Of a stretch of DNA of 64,000 bases, positions 33,924 through 43,367 are shown in pieces. Position 1 is the stretch's first letter; every line of letters starts with the position of its first letter. This stretch comes from Carboxylicivirga agarovorans (GTDB lineage: Bacteria; Bacteroidota; Bacteroidia; Bacteroidales; Marinilabiliaceae). Below the pieces are notes generated by a model, which was not told where the DNA came from, made no database searches, and saw nothing but the letters and a program-made list of their open reading frames with translations. Location: positions 43,335 through 107,334 of the forward strand of contig NZ_JBNGPA010000020.1 in assembly GCF_050589845.1 (NCBI RefSeq). The letters run 5' to 3'. Position numbers and translations under genes: made by a program.

Positions 33924-35717
33924 TTACATTCTTTCCGGAACATCAATTCCCATCATCCACATACCATTCTTAATTACAGTACCTACAGCCTTACATAACA
34001 ATAGTCGCATAGAACGTTTTGTTTCATCTTCCTCGACTGCAATTGGAGACTCGTGATAGAACTGGTTAAATTCTTTGGCCATATCGTAAACAAAGTTAGC
34101 GATCAAAGCCGGGCTATATACCTTTCCGGCTTCTGCCACCACAGCCGGGAAGTTAGACACCATGCGCATTAACTGAATTTCCTTTTCACTCATTGCTGTT
34201 TCCAACACTGCCTTATCCGATATTTCAATGCCATTTTGCTTTGCCTTGCGATAAATTGACTGAATACGCGCATAGGTATATTGAATAAATGGCCCTGTAT
34301 TTCCATTAAAATCAATTGATTCTTTTGGATCAAAAGTCATATTCTTACGAGGGTCAACCTTAAGTATGAAATATTTAAGGGCACCCAGGGCAATTGTCTG
34401 GTATACTTTTTCAGCTTCCTCTTCAGAGTAACCTTCCAACTTACCAAGTTCCTTCGACATTTCACGAGCTGTATTGATCATATCAGCCATCAGATCATCG
34501 GCATCTACAACTGTACCTTCACGCGACTTCATCTTACCCTCAGGCAGTTCAACCATACCATAACTAAAATGAACAAGATCTTTACCCCATTCAAGACCTA
34601 AGCTGTCTAAGAGGATAGCCAACACCTTGAAGTGATAATTCTGCTCATTACCAACAACATAAACCATCTTGTCAATATCATAGTCATCATAGCGGAGTTT
34701 GGCTGTTCCAATATCCTGCGTCATATAAACGCTGGTACCGTCAGTTCTCAACAATAACTTTTCATCAAGGCCATCTTTCTCAAGATCAGCCCAAACACTG
34801 TTATCTTCCCGACGATAGAATACTTCTTTATTAAGGCCATCCAACACCATGTCACGCCCTACCTTATAGGTATCTGACTCGTAATAGATCTTATCAAAAT
34901 CAACACCCATCTGTTTGTAGGTCACATCAAAACCAGCATATACCCACTTGTTCATCTGCTCCCACAAAGCATAAACCTCCGGGTCGTGTGCTTCCCATTT
35001 CAAAAGCATTTCACGTGCTTCCTTCATCAATGGCGAATTAGCCTCTGCTTCTTCTTTTGACTGACCACCGGCAATTAGTTCAGCTTGCTCTTTTTTATAT
35101 TCCTGATCAAACTTCACATAGAAATCACCTACCAAATGGTCGCCTTTTTTTCCTGTTGATTCTGGAGTTTGACCTTCACCCCATTTTTTCCAGGCCAGCA
35201 TTGATTTGCATATATGAATACCTCTGTCATTAACAATATTCGTTTTGACCACACGGTTTCCATTGGCTGCAACAATACGCGACAACGAATAACCCAACAG
35301 GTTATTTCTGATATGCCCCAGGTGAAGTGGCTTATTGGTATTTGGTGAAGAATATTCGATCATTACCAAAGGGGAATTATCTTCAGCTTTAGTCAAGCCA
35401 TGTGAATCATTCTGAACACACTCATTTAACAAGCCCAACCAATAAGATGTAGATAACTGCAGGTTCAAAAACCCTTTGATAACGTCAAATTCAGATACAT
35501 CAGGACAATCCCCTTTAATAAATTCCCCTAGATCTTTACCTGTTTCAACCGGGTTCTTTTTAGATATTTTTAAAAGCGGAAACACAACAACTGTGTAATC
35601 ACCCTTCATATCTTTTCGTGTTAACTGTATCTGAACCGATTCTTCAGTAATCTCTGTTGCATACAGTTCTTTCACTGCTTTAACAACCGAAGCTTTTATC
35701 TGACTTTCAATTATCAT
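33924..35717 (-). CDS. argS: Arginyl-tRNA synthetase
   Basis: Class I synthetase charging tRNA-Arg. N-terminal additional domain at about 1-110 (ESQIKASVVKAVKELYATEI), HIGH-type motif HLGH in SSPNTNKPLHLGHIRNNLLG near 130, the KMSK-equivalent KMKSREG near 390, and a C-terminal DALR anticodon domain (ARIQSIYRKA to the end ...MGIDVPERM). The 597 residues fit bacterial ArgRS. It is monocistronic with its own terminator and a possible -7 box TAACTTTG on the minus strand at 35762-35755. Confidence 0.97.
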   Translation of the reverse strand: MIIESQIKASVVKAVKELYATEITEESVQIQLTRKDMKGDYTVVVFPLLKISKKNPVETGKDLGEFIKGDCPDVSEFDVIKGFLNLQLSTSYWLGLLNECVQNDSHGLTKAEDNSPLVMIEYSSPNTNKPLHLGHIRNNLLGYSLSRIVAANGNRVVKTNIVNDRGIHICKSMLAWKKWGEGQTPESTGKKGDHLVGDFYVKFDQEYKKEQAELIAGGQSKEEAEANSPLMKEAREMLLKWEAHDPEVYALWEQMNKWVYAGFDVTYKQMGVDFDKIYYESDTYKVGRDMVLDGLNKEVFYRREDNSVWADLEKDGLDEKLLLRTDGTSVYMTQDIGTAKLRYDDYDIDKMVYVVGNEQNYHFKVLAILLDSLGLEWGKDLVHFSYGMVELPEGKMKSREGTVVDADDLMADMINTAREMSKELGKLEGYSEEEAEKVYQTIALGALKYFILKVDPRKNMTFDPKESIDFNGNTGPFIQYTYARIQSIYRKAKQNGIEISDKAVLETAMSEKEIQLMRMVSNFPAVVAEAGKVYSPALIANFVYDMAKEFNQFYHESPIAVEEDETKRSMRLLLCKAVGTVIKNGMWMMGIDVPERM

Positions 35718-35866
35718 TTTTGTATCTTTAATATGGTCGATTTTTTACAAAACGCAAAGTTAATAAAGTTACCGTATATGACATGTAAGAATATTCAAAA
35801 CATCTGCATAAATATAGACTTTAAAGATTTATAACATCATTTTTGTAATATTTCATACCTGACAAC

Positions 35867-35897
35867 TTGTATACAAACCATCAAAGAAATACTTTTG
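35867..35897 (+). promoter_or_regulatory. Promoter candidate for the histidine kinase
   Basis: TTG (35867-35869), 20 bases, TACTTTTG (35890-35897). A purine-rich AAAGGAG lies about 11 bases before the ATG at 35938, one of the few clear Shine-Dalgarno-like sites in the window. Confidence 0.5.
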
Positions 35898-35937
35898 TCG
35901 TCATTTTGAAACATTTTAGGAAAGGAGACCTAACTTA

Positions 35938-37947
35938 ATGCATCTGACTCGATTAAATCAATATTATCTGTTTACACTCTTGCTTTGGCCGGCCAGTGCT
36001 ATGGCTACAGATGATAATACAATTGACTTAAATGAGATTCAGTCTTTGTTTTATCAGATAATAGCTCTGTTAGGTCTATCTTTATTAGCATACCTCTATA
36101 TCAACTTCCGAAACAACAAAAAAAGACATTCACACTCGACGAAGTTTAAAGAAAATGGTGCCGTAGAAAACAAGGTAACTGATATTCTGAGGCAGGTAGT
36201 GGATTTAATTCCCAATGCGGCTTGTATTGCAAACGAAAATCAAAAGGTCGTATTTACTAATGCCTTATACGATCAACTATCTGTTAACAAGCATAAAAGC
36301 TGGGATAAACAATTACAAATCGACACTTCAAGCCTCAACCTGAGCAACACCGGTGAAGTAATTGCCACAAACAACATTGGTCAAAGGCTTAAAATAAATA
36401 TCAAGCCACTTAACATTGAAGCGATAAGCTTCCCCTTGTATTGCATTACAGTTGAAGAGCTTTCTGTAGGGCAAAACATTCAGAACAGCATTATTGAGAG
36501 GAGGGCCAACTTAAAGAAAACAATTTCTAACGCCAACTTCCCAATATCAATTATCGACAGTGATTTAAAGATTTTCGAATCAAATAAGCACTTCTGTAAA
36601 ATTCTAAAAACAAAGTACGATCAACTGCTCAACTCCACCATCATTGAAATATTTCCTGAAGATGAACGTGATCTGGTATTACAGTTTTTAAGCACTAAAG
36701 ACGAATCACTCCTTGAAAATAACTCTTTCCATATAACGACCAGTGAAAAACAGCTTATTCCTGTTGAACTTGACGCCATTCATTTTGATCTGGAAGGGGA
36801 AAATTCGATCATCTGTTTCTTCAAGGATATTTCTGTTCGCCAACACATGGAACAGGAAATGCGCAAAGCTAAAAGAAGAGCGGAAGAATCGGATCGTTTA
36901 AAATCATCCTTTTTGGCCAATATGTCTCACGAAGTTCGTACGCCACTTAACAGCATCATGGGTTTTACTGAGTTAATGAGCGATGAACAACTGAGTGCAG
37001 GCGAGCGAAAAGAGTTTCACAACATCGTTAAAGCCAGCTCCAGTGAACTCCTCAACCTGCTAAATGACATTATGGAGTTCTCAAAAATAGAATCAGGATT
37101 GATCAAACTCAACAACACACTTATTAACCCGCATGATATCATGCAGGAATTAAGTGAGTACGCATCGGGGCAACTGGCCAATAACAAGCAATTACAATTT
37201 GTTATTAATGAACCTATTGGTCTGGATAAAATCCCCGAACTCTCTTCAGATAAAAGCCGAATTAAGCAGGTATTGCGTCACCTGATCGATAACGCCATTA
37301 AATTCACCTATAACGGAACCATCACATTATCTTATCAATACAGGCTTGATAACTCCATAGAGTTTATTGTTGCTGACACCGGTATAGGTATTCCTCAGCA
37401 TAAGATTCCGAATATCTTTCACAAATTCAGGCAGGCCAACGACGATAATTCTAGGGATTTTGGAGGTGCCGGACTGGGCTTAAGCATCTGTAAGCACCTG
37501 GCTAATGTGCTTGGGGGATTTTTATGGGTTTCCTCTGTTGAAAACCGCGGTTCTGAATTTCATTTTATATTACCGGCCGGTAATAATTCCACACAAAATT
37601 ACCGCTATAATAATTCCATTGTCTTTTATTCGAAAACGCCTAAAGAAGCTCCTGTGAAGATAGAAGATACCAATAACTTATTGTTGTTTTCATTCACAGC
37701 GCTGCTGAACATCCCAATGGCACACAATGTATCTGTTATCATTCTTGACTCTCCTTTAAAAGATGAAGAACTGGCGCTGTTATTAGCCATTCCACAGGTT
37801 CAGTCATCAACCATTATTCTGTATGGCAGCAAGCAGTCAGAAGTTATCTACAGCCCGCTCTCAAAAGACATTAACCTGACTTTGAACTCAGGAAGTAAAT
37901 TACAGAAATATATACTCAAAAGCATTGAGATGAAACTGAGCGATTAG
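35938..37947 (+). CDS. PAS-domain sensor histidine kinase with an unusual C-terminal extension
   Basis: Membrane sensor kinase of 669 residues. Signal/anchor and one transmembrane helix at about 8-60, two PAS-like domains at about 80-165 and 190-300, and dimerisation/phosphotransfer with H-box SFLANMSHEVRTPLNSIMGF near 330. The HATPase region runs about 425-545 (N box DNAIKFT, G1 ADTGIGIP, G2 GAGLGLSICKHL). The last 120 residues resemble a receiver fold by strand pattern (VSVIILDSPL, STIILYG) but lack the Asp-Asp pocket and Lys of a working receiver. No response regulator is adjacent. The stop overlaps the convergent TonB-domain gene by four bases. Confidence 0.9.
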   Translation: MHLTRLNQYYLFTLLLWPASAMATDDNTIDLNEIQSLFYQIIALLGLSLLAYLYINFRNNKKRHSHSTKFKENGAVENKVTDILRQVVDLIPNAACIANENQKVVFTNALYDQLSVNKHKSWDKQLQIDTSSLNLSNTGEVIATNNIGQRLKINIKPLNIEAISFPLYCITVEELSVGQNIQNSIIERRANLKKTISNANFPISIIDSDLKIFESNKHFCKILKTKYDQLLNSTIIEIFPEDERDLVLQFLSTKDESLLENNSFHITTSEKQLIPVELDAIHFDLEGENSIICFFKDISVRQHMEQEMRKAKRRAEESDRLKSSFLANMSHEVRTPLNSIMGFTELMSDEQLSAGERKEFHNIVKASSSELLNLLNDIMEFSKIESGLIKLNNTLINPHDIMQELSEYASGQLANNKQLQFVINEPIGLDKIPELSSDKSRIKQVLRHLIDNAIKFTYNGTITLSYQYRLDNSIEFIVADTGIGIPQHKIPNIFHKFRQANDDNSRDFGGAGLGLSICKHLANVLGGFLWVSSVENRGSEFHFILPAGNNSTQNYRYNNSIVFYSKTPKEAPVKIEDTNNLLLFSFTALLNIPMAHNVSVIILDSPLKDEELALLLAIPQVQSSTIILYGSKQSEVIYSPLSKDINLTLNSGSKLQKYILKSIEMKLSD

Positions 37948-38603
37948 TTCAGACTGGATTGCCTGACATACTCCAGGTCAAACTCAATGGTTATATGATA
38001 TTCACCGGCAACCACCTGCCCCATATTAGTAGCCGGAATAAAACGCCAGTCGTTTGGCATCGTCTTAACACAATCAATTACAGCCCTGTCAAGAACCGGG
38101 TGTAACTTCTGGTAGATATAGAAACCGAAAACCTTTCCCTCTTGATTAATTTTAAGTGCCAGAATCACCTCTCCTTCCACATCGTTATCAATAGCTTTCA
38201 TTGGATAACTGAGGTTATTAACCAGAAATAAGTAAGGTATAAGCGGGCTACCCAGGAATAAACACGGAGATTTACGTTTTAAATCATGACGGTCAATACC
38301 GCTTACCATTAACAGCTCATTCTTATCAAAGTCATACTCGTAATCAAGGATACTTTCCAGGTTATAAAAGCGCCATATGCCAACCCGTTTGTTTTCCTTA
38401 TACTGCCCCTGCTCTATCACTTTGCCTTTATAATAGGTGCTGCTTTTACCGTTCCGCATTTCATTGTCAAGTGCGTTGACCCAATACACCTCTTTAAACA
38501 AACCGTCCTTTTGGGTTATTAAAACCTTATTTTGTCCGGTGGCAAAGTTCGCCACCAATAATGTGACTATGAATGTGATCAATTTTAACGTCCCTGAGTT
38601 CAC
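37944..38603 (-). CDS. Exported protein with TonB C-terminal-like domain
   Basis: A 219-residue protein with signal peptide 1-23 (LITFIVTLLVANFATG). Residues about 30-110 contain MORN-like strands (GKVIEQGQYKENKRVGIWRFYN). The C-terminal 90 residues match the TonB C-terminal fold (VEGEVILALKINQEGKVFGFYI, DRAVIDCVKTMPNDWRFIPA). Unlike a true TonB it has no N-terminal membrane anchor and no proline-rich spacer, so it may be a periplasmic TonB-domain protein rather than an energy transducer. A short overlap with the convergent kinase gene is noted. Confidence 0.75.
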   Translation of the reverse strand: MNSGTLKLITFIVTLLVANFATGQNKVLITQKDGLFKEVYWVNALDNEMRNGKSSTYYKGKVIEQGQYKENKRVGIWRFYNLESILDYEYDFDKNELLMVSGIDRHDLKRKSPCLFLGSPLIPYLFLVNNLSYPMKAIDNDVEGEVILALKINQEGKVFGFYIYQKLHPVLDRAVIDCVKTMPNDWRFIPATNMGQVVAGEYHITIEFDLEYVRQSSLN

Positions 38604-39133
38604 TGCGTTGTTTTTAATAAACGATGAAGATACGATTATTTATTATGCACACCTGATAATCTTTTGCATTAATAATTGATGAACACGCATGAACAATGCT
38701 TTTGAAACTCAATTAAAGTGCATTTACAAACTTAAATGCAAAACCCAAAGACAGGGATTTGACAGGTCGTGATACTTGAAACAACTCAGAAATAAACAGT
38801 CTGCCTGCAATGTCATTGACTGTTGTATTCTCTCCCAGTACATAAAAAAATACAGAAAATGAATTTCCTGACATTTTTGCATAAATATACAAAAACAATA
38901 CACTATATTCGTCTTGGCTTTTGACTGGAATTTCCTTCTGGCAAGGACTATTCCATCACAGCAGCCTTTAGGTCGATTTCGGCCAAAAGCCACTTTTAAC
39001 ACTTCTTAGCTTTGAGAAGTGTTATTTCCAACCTGTTACAAAAGTTGACATAAATTTGTCAGAATCTAATTAATTATACCTCAATATTTATCATTTTTTG
39101 ATAATTTTACGCCTCCATTAAAAACAAATACAA
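38604..39133. other. Gene-free interval of 530 bases
   Basis: Short frames here lack convincing composition and none was accepted. The only structure seen is a 9-bp hairpin, AACACTTCT (38998-39006) with AGAAGTGTT (39015-39023), whose T tail is weak. It could be an attenuator or small-RNA end. It sits about 110 bases upstream of the DUF1599 start. Confidence 0.4.
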
Positions 39134-39691
39134 GTGACCAAAACAGATAGTCAATTCGAGCATGTCATTAATATTTGCAAAGACATCTTTGAGAAAAAGA
39201 TGAAAGATTATGGCACAGCCTGGCGCATTCTTCGCTCTTCGAGCATGACCGATCAAATATTCATAAAAGCCCAACGAATCAGAAGCATTGAAACAAAGGG
39301 AACTTCAAAAGTTGATGAAGGCATTCGCGATGAATTTATTGGTATAGTTAACTACTGTGCCATGGCTCTGGTTCAACTGGAGCTTAAACCAGCCGATCAA
39401 CCTGAAATGAATCACGACGAAGCATTGAAAATGTATTTGGACAACATTTATGCGTCAAAATCATTGATGGAAAACAAGAACCATGATTATGATGAGGCCT
39501 GGCGAAAAATGCGAATCAGCTCATTTACTGATCTGATTCTGATGAAACTGCACCGCACTAAACAAATTGAAGATAACCAGGGTCAGACAATCATCTCTGA
39601 AGGTATTGATGCCAATTATATGGACATGATCAACTACGCCATTTTTGCATTGATCAAACTGGAGTTTCCGGATGACGCTGACAATGAATAA
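39134..39691 (+). CDS. DUF1599 protein (two nucleotide-modification-associated repeats)
   Basis: A 185-residue protein starting at GTG 39134. It holds two copies of one module: KKMKDYGTAWRILRSSSMTD... (about 20-75) and NKNHDYDEAWRKMRISSFTD... (about 110-165), each ending in DEFIGIVNYCAMALVQLEL or a matching helix. The DUF1599 family has been linked by comparative work to nucleotide modification or hydrolysis; no enzymatic activity is shown here. It opens the DUF1599-DoxX-TpiA operon, an arrangement widespread in Bacteroidota. Confidence 0.85.
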   Translation: MTKTDSQFEHVINICKDIFEKKMKDYGTAWRILRSSSMTDQIFIKAQRIRSIETKGTSKVDEGIRDEFIGIVNYCAMALVQLELKPADQPEMNHDEALKMYLDNIYASKSLMENKNHDYDEAWRKMRISSFTDLILMKLHRTKQIEDNQGQTIISEGIDANYMDMINYAIFALIKLEFPDDADNE

Positions 39692-39703
39692 AACATCCTT
39701 CTG

Positions 39704-40912
39704 ATGCTTAGAACAATTAGTCGAATTTTAACCGGTCTTGTATTTGTATTCTCCGGTTTTGTAAAAGCTGTAGATCCTGCAGGTGGCGCCATTAAAATTG
39801 CCGAATACCTTGAAGTTATTGGCCTCCACAATACAGATGGCATTGCACTTATTCTTTCAATCGCACTCTCTACTGTTGAATTCGTATTAGGCTTCCACCT
39901 CTTGTTTGGCTTTAAGATCAAACGGGTAGCATTACCTGCTCTCCTGTTTATGGTTTTCTTTACCATCATCACATTCTTCATAGCCCTTTTTGAACCTGTA
40001 TCTGATTGTGGTTGCTTTGGTGATGCCATTAAACTAAGCAATTGGGAAACACTGATTAAAAACCTGATCATTCTTCCGTTCAGTTTGGTTGTCTTTTATC
40101 AGAAAGACAAATACAAATGCGAATTACCTTCAGTGAATCAGCACGTTCTCACCCTTGTTTGTTTTTCATTTATTGTTGGCATTTCGGTTTACAGTATTTA
40201 CAACTTACCGGTCCTCGATTTTCGTCCATACCACGTAGGAGCTAATATTCCGGCTCAAATGAACATACCTGAAGGTGCCGATGAAGGTGAATATGAAACG
40301 ACATTTATCCTTGAAAAAGACGGTGAAAAGAAAGAGTTTGGCGTTGATGATTATCCTTACAATGACAGTACATGGGTATTTTTAGAAAGTAAGACAAAGG
40401 TGATTCGTGAAGGTTATCAACCGCCAATTACCGCTCTTAATTTTGAATCGACCGACGGTGATGATCTGACCGATGCCATTATAAACAATGAGCGCACTGT
40501 CTTCCTGGCAATTGCACCTCAACTGGAAAAAGCTTCAACAAAGAACATTAAGCAGCTGATCGAGATAAAGAATGCAGCATTTCAACACGACCATCTCTTT
40601 TATTTCGCAACGGCATCACTAACTGATGCCTGCTTTAAATTCGACTTAAAGCACCAGGCTGCCTTTGAATACGCCTTGTGTGATGAAACAACCCTTAAAA
40701 CCATTATCAGAGGTAATCCGGGATTGCTTATCATTCAAAACGGAACAATAATCGCAAAATACAACCATACTCAATTACCCGACGCAAGCCAGTTAAGCAA
40801 CCCACTTTCACATTCGGTTCAGGCTTTGCAAAGTACAAATGACAAAACCTGGCTTTGGTTTAGTTTTACTGTACTGTTAGGAGTAATTGTCATAATATTC
40901 AAATTAAAGTAA
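39704..40912 (+). CDS. BT_3928-type DoxX/MauE-like membrane protein
   Basis: A 402-residue inner-membrane protein. The N-terminal half has four helices of the DoxX/MauE type (SRILTGLVFVFSGFVKAVDP, then SDCGCFGDAIKLSNW near 105 with the paired Cys found in MauE-like redox proteins). One further helix precedes an extracytoplasmic domain (about 180-375) with thioredoxin-like order (TVFLAIAPQLEKAS, LFYFATASL, PGLLIIQNGTII). A final helix closes the chain. A redox role in envelope disulfide or quinone chemistry is inferred. It lies 12 bases after the DUF1599 gene and 16 before tpiA. Confidence 0.82.
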   Translation: MLRTISRILTGLVFVFSGFVKAVDPAGGAIKIAEYLEVIGLHNTDGIALILSIALSTVEFVLGFHLLFGFKIKRVALPALLFMVFFTIITFFIALFEPVSDCGCFGDAIKLSNWETLIKNLIILPFSLVVFYQKDKYKCELPSVNQHVLTLVCFSFIVGISVYSIYNLPVLDFRPYHVGANIPAQMNIPEGADEGEYETTFILEKDGEKKEFGVDDYPYNDSTWVFLESKTKVIREGYQPPITALNFESTDGDDLTDAIINNERTVFLAIAPQLEKASTKNIKQLIEIKNAAFQHDHLFYFATASLTDACFKFDLKHQAAFEYALCDETTLKTIIRGNPGLLIIQNGTIIAKYNHTQLPDASQLSNPLSHSVQALQSTNDKTWLWFSFTVLLGVIVIIFKLK

Positions 40913-40928
40913 ACTTAAATTTTTATCA

Positions 40929-41684
40929 ATGAGACAAAACATTGTTGCAGGGAACTGGAAAATGAACAACACTTTAGAAGAAGGTGTGACATTAGCCAAA
41001 GAAGTGAATGAAATCTTGAAGGCGAACAAGCCTAATTGTCAAGTTGTATTAGGTGCACCTTTTATTCACCTGACAGAAGTTGTTAAAACTGTAGATGCTG
41101 AACTAGTTGGTGTTGCAGCTCAAAACTGTGCTGATAAAGTAAGCGGTGCCTACACCGGTGAAATTTCTGCTTCTATGGTAAAATCAACAGGTGCACAATA
41201 TGTTATTTTAGGTCACTCTGAAAGACGTGCCTACTATGGCGAAACAAATGCCATCTTAAAAGAAAAAACAGATTTGGCTTTAGCTAATGGTCTTACCCCT
41301 ATCTTCTGTATTGGAGAGGTTTTGGAAGAGCGTGAAGCTGAGAAGCACTTCGAGGTTGTTAAAGAGCAGATCGAAGAAGCTTTATTCCACCTTTCAGCTG
41401 AAGATTTCGCTAAGGTTGTATTGGCTTATGAGCCGGTTTGGGCAATCGGTACAGGTAAAACTGCTTCTCCAGAGCAGGCACAGGAAATTCACGCCTTCAT
41501 TCGTCAGACTTTAGCTGACAAATACGGTGCTGAAGTAGCTGATAACACCAGCATCTTATATGGTGGTAGCTGTAAGCCTTCAAATGCCAAAGAATTATTC
41601 GCTAATCCTGATGTGGATGGTGGATTAATTGGTGGTGCATCACTTAAAGCAGAAGATTTCCACGGAATTATCGCTGCATTTTAA
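40929..41684 (+). CDS. tpiA: Triosephosphate isomerase
   Basis: Interconverts dihydroxyacetone phosphate and glyceraldehyde 3-phosphate. All signature elements are present: NWKMN at 8-12 with the catalytic Lys, catalytic His in ILGHSERR near 97, catalytic Glu in AYEPVWAIGTG near 170 with the flexible loop, and YGGSCKP near 213. The 251 residues are standard. It is the third gene of the operon and has a strong terminator. The codon choice is more regular than in its neighbours, as in highly expressed genes. Confidence 0.98.
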   Translation: MRQNIVAGNWKMNNTLEEGVTLAKEVNEILKANKPNCQVVLGAPFIHLTEVVKTVDAELVGVAAQNCADKVSGAYTGEISASMVKSTGAQYVILGHSERRAYYGETNAILKEKTDLALANGLTPIFCIGEVLEEREAEKHFEVVKEQIEEALFHLSAEDFAKVVLAYEPVWAIGTGKTASPEQAQEIHAFIRQTLADKYGAEVADNTSILYGGSCKPSNAKELFANPDVDGGLIGGASLKAEDFHGIIAAF

Positions 41685-41720
41685 TTAGAGTATCAATTGC
41701 TCAAAATAGTTTTTCAGAAG

Positions 41721-41748
41721 AAAAGATCGCCAATGGCGATCTTTTTTT
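41721..41748 (+). terminator. Terminator of the tpiA operon
   Basis: AAAAGATCGCC, loop AAT, GGCGATCTTTTTTT: an 11-bp stem and a run of seven T, 36 bases after the tpiA stop. Confidence 0.92.
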
Positions 41749-41948
41749 ATATCCAGTTTTCCTGATCAATAAGCAAAAGCTTCCAAATATCGTATGGCAG
41801 ATAACACATCCAGCCCCGCAATAACTGCTAAAACCATTCCCGGTTTATATATAACGATTATAAAATAAGAATATATAAGCCGACAGCTCGGTCGATTCAT
41901 TTCGTTTTATTACGTTTACGATCTAAATCATTACACAAACATAAAACC

Positions 41949-43118
41949 ATGAACATTAACACTTCGCGTCTTCACGTCATTGACGCCTTGCGAGGGTTTG
42001 CCATCGTTGCCATTATGCTCCTGCACAACCTTGAACATTTTGATTTTTACTTTCTGCCCGAGCACTTACCTGATTGGATGAAATCTCTTGATAAAGGCAT
42101 TTGGGACACCCTCTTTTTCTTATTTGCCAGCAAATCATACTCCATATTTGCTTTATTATTTGGTCTTACCTTTTTTATTCAAACAAGTAACCAGGAGAAA
42201 AAAGGGAACGACTTTAGAGCACGTTTTGCCTGGCGCCTTGTTCTGTTATTTGCCTTTGGAATGCTTAATTCTCTGTTTTTCCAGGGCGACATACTAACCA
42301 TATATGCAGTCATAGGGGTATTACTGATACCGATCTCTAAATTAAGTAACAAGGTATTGATTGGCATTGCCGTCTTTATGCTGCTGCAGCCCGCCGAATG
42401 GTATGGTTTAGTGCATGCCATTCAAAATCCTGACCTGGAAATAGCTAATCCTGTTTCATGGACCTATTTTGGTAAAATGCAGGAGTATATTCCCAACAAC
42501 TCCGCCATTGATACATGGATTGGCAATGTAACCAATGGTAAAAAAGCTGTTATCCTGTGGAACTGGGAGAACGGACGCTTCTTTATCATTTTTGCCATGT
42601 TTATATTTGGTCTTGTGGCAGGCAGAAAACAATTGTTCGTCGCTTCCGAATCTTCCAATAAGTTCTGGAAGTCCCTCCTGATCATTGCGTCTGTGTCGTT
42701 TATCATTCTATACCCAATCCGCATGGCATTGCCTGAATGGATCGAAAGTCCCATCATCAAACGCTCAGTAACAACCATGTTCAACCCCTGGTCTGATATT
42801 GCTTTAATGCTTGTATGGGTAGCAGGTATCACCCTGTTGTTCCAAAAGAGAAGCTTCAATAAATTCCTGATGCTCTTTGCCCCCTTAGGCAAAATGAGTT
42901 TAAGTAACTATGTTATGCAATCGGTCATTGGCTCCAGCATCTATTATGGCTACGGCTTAGCCATGTATCAATATACAGGAGCAACATATAGCCTTCTGAT
43001 CGCAATAGTGTTAACACTTATAACCGGAGGTTTCTGTCACTGGTGGGCAAGAAACTTTAAACACGGTCCGCTGGAAGGTATATGGCACAAACTGACATGG
43101 ATAGGGTCAAAGAAATAA
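41949..43118 (+). CDS. DUF418 family membrane protein (acyltransferase-3-like)
   Basis: A 389-residue membrane protein with about ten helices. RLHVIDALRGFAIVAIMLLHN near 6 is the N-terminal signature of the YeiB/HGSNAT-like group. The C-terminal DUF418 domain starts near 235 and holds LGKMSLSNYVMQSVIGSSIY and the final RNFKHGPLEGIWHKLTW. Relatives may transfer acyl groups across the membrane or act as transporters; activity here is unknown. Monocistronic. Confidence 0.87.
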   Translation: MNINTSRLHVIDALRGFAIVAIMLLHNLEHFDFYFLPEHLPDWMKSLDKGIWDTLFFLFASKSYSIFALLFGLTFFIQTSNQEKKGNDFRARFAWRLVLLFAFGMLNSLFFQGDILTIYAVIGVLLIPISKLSNKVLIGIAVFMLLQPAEWYGLVHAIQNPDLEIANPVSWTYFGKMQEYIPNNSAIDTWIGNVTNGKKAVILWNWENGRFFIIFAMFIFGLVAGRKQLFVASESSNKFWKSLLIIASVSFIILYPIRMALPEWIESPIIKRSVTTMFNPWSDIALMLVWVAGITLLFQKRSFNKFLMLFAPLGKMSLSNYVMQSVIGSSIYYGYGLAMYQYTGATYSLLIAIVLTLITGGFCHWWARNFKHGPLEGIWHKLTWIGSKK

Positions 43119-43122
43119 AACA

Positions 43123-43147
43123 AAAAAGGGGCGTAATGCCCCTTTTT
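43123..43147 (+). terminator. Terminator of the DUF418 gene
   Basis: AAAAAGGGGC, loop of five, GCCCCTTTTT. It can act in both directions and also lies beyond the small minus-strand frame at 43171. Confidence 0.85.
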
Positions 43148-43170
43148 AATTAACTACTCAATTAAGCGTG

Positions 43171-43296
43171 TTAAATTAATAATCCATTTATAAATGAGAT
43201 ATAAATAAGAAGCCCTCCAATTATTACGATAGAAACCATAAGAAGAAGCTCAATAAAAATATCCTTAAACATCTGATAGTTCGTCCTCCTTTTCAT
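43171..43296 (-). CDS. Possible 41-residue single-pass membrane peptide
   Basis: A minus-strand frame between the DUF418 gene and the antiporter encodes MKRRTNYQMFKDIFIELLLM, a continuous hydrophobic stretch (VSIVIIGGLLIYISFI) and a short end. One transmembrane helix with positive residues at the N-terminus is a reasonable small-protein architecture. A second in-frame ATG eight codons on has an AGGAGG 12 bases before it. It has no recognised relatives and could be chance, but a terminator follows it on its strand. Confidence 0.35.
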   Translation of the reverse strand: MKRRTNYQMFKDIFIELLLMVSIVIIGGLLIYISFINGLLI

Positions 43297-43367
43297 ACGC
43301 TTTCTTTTTGTTTTCCCGCAATAAGAAAACAAAAACCATACCAAACGATCTGAAACTGATTAATAAA

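Noticed and set aside
38713..39002. Two overlapping minus-strand frames in the 530-base gap
   Set aside because: Short, Cys/Phe-rich composition, no start context and mutually overlapping; no support as genes.
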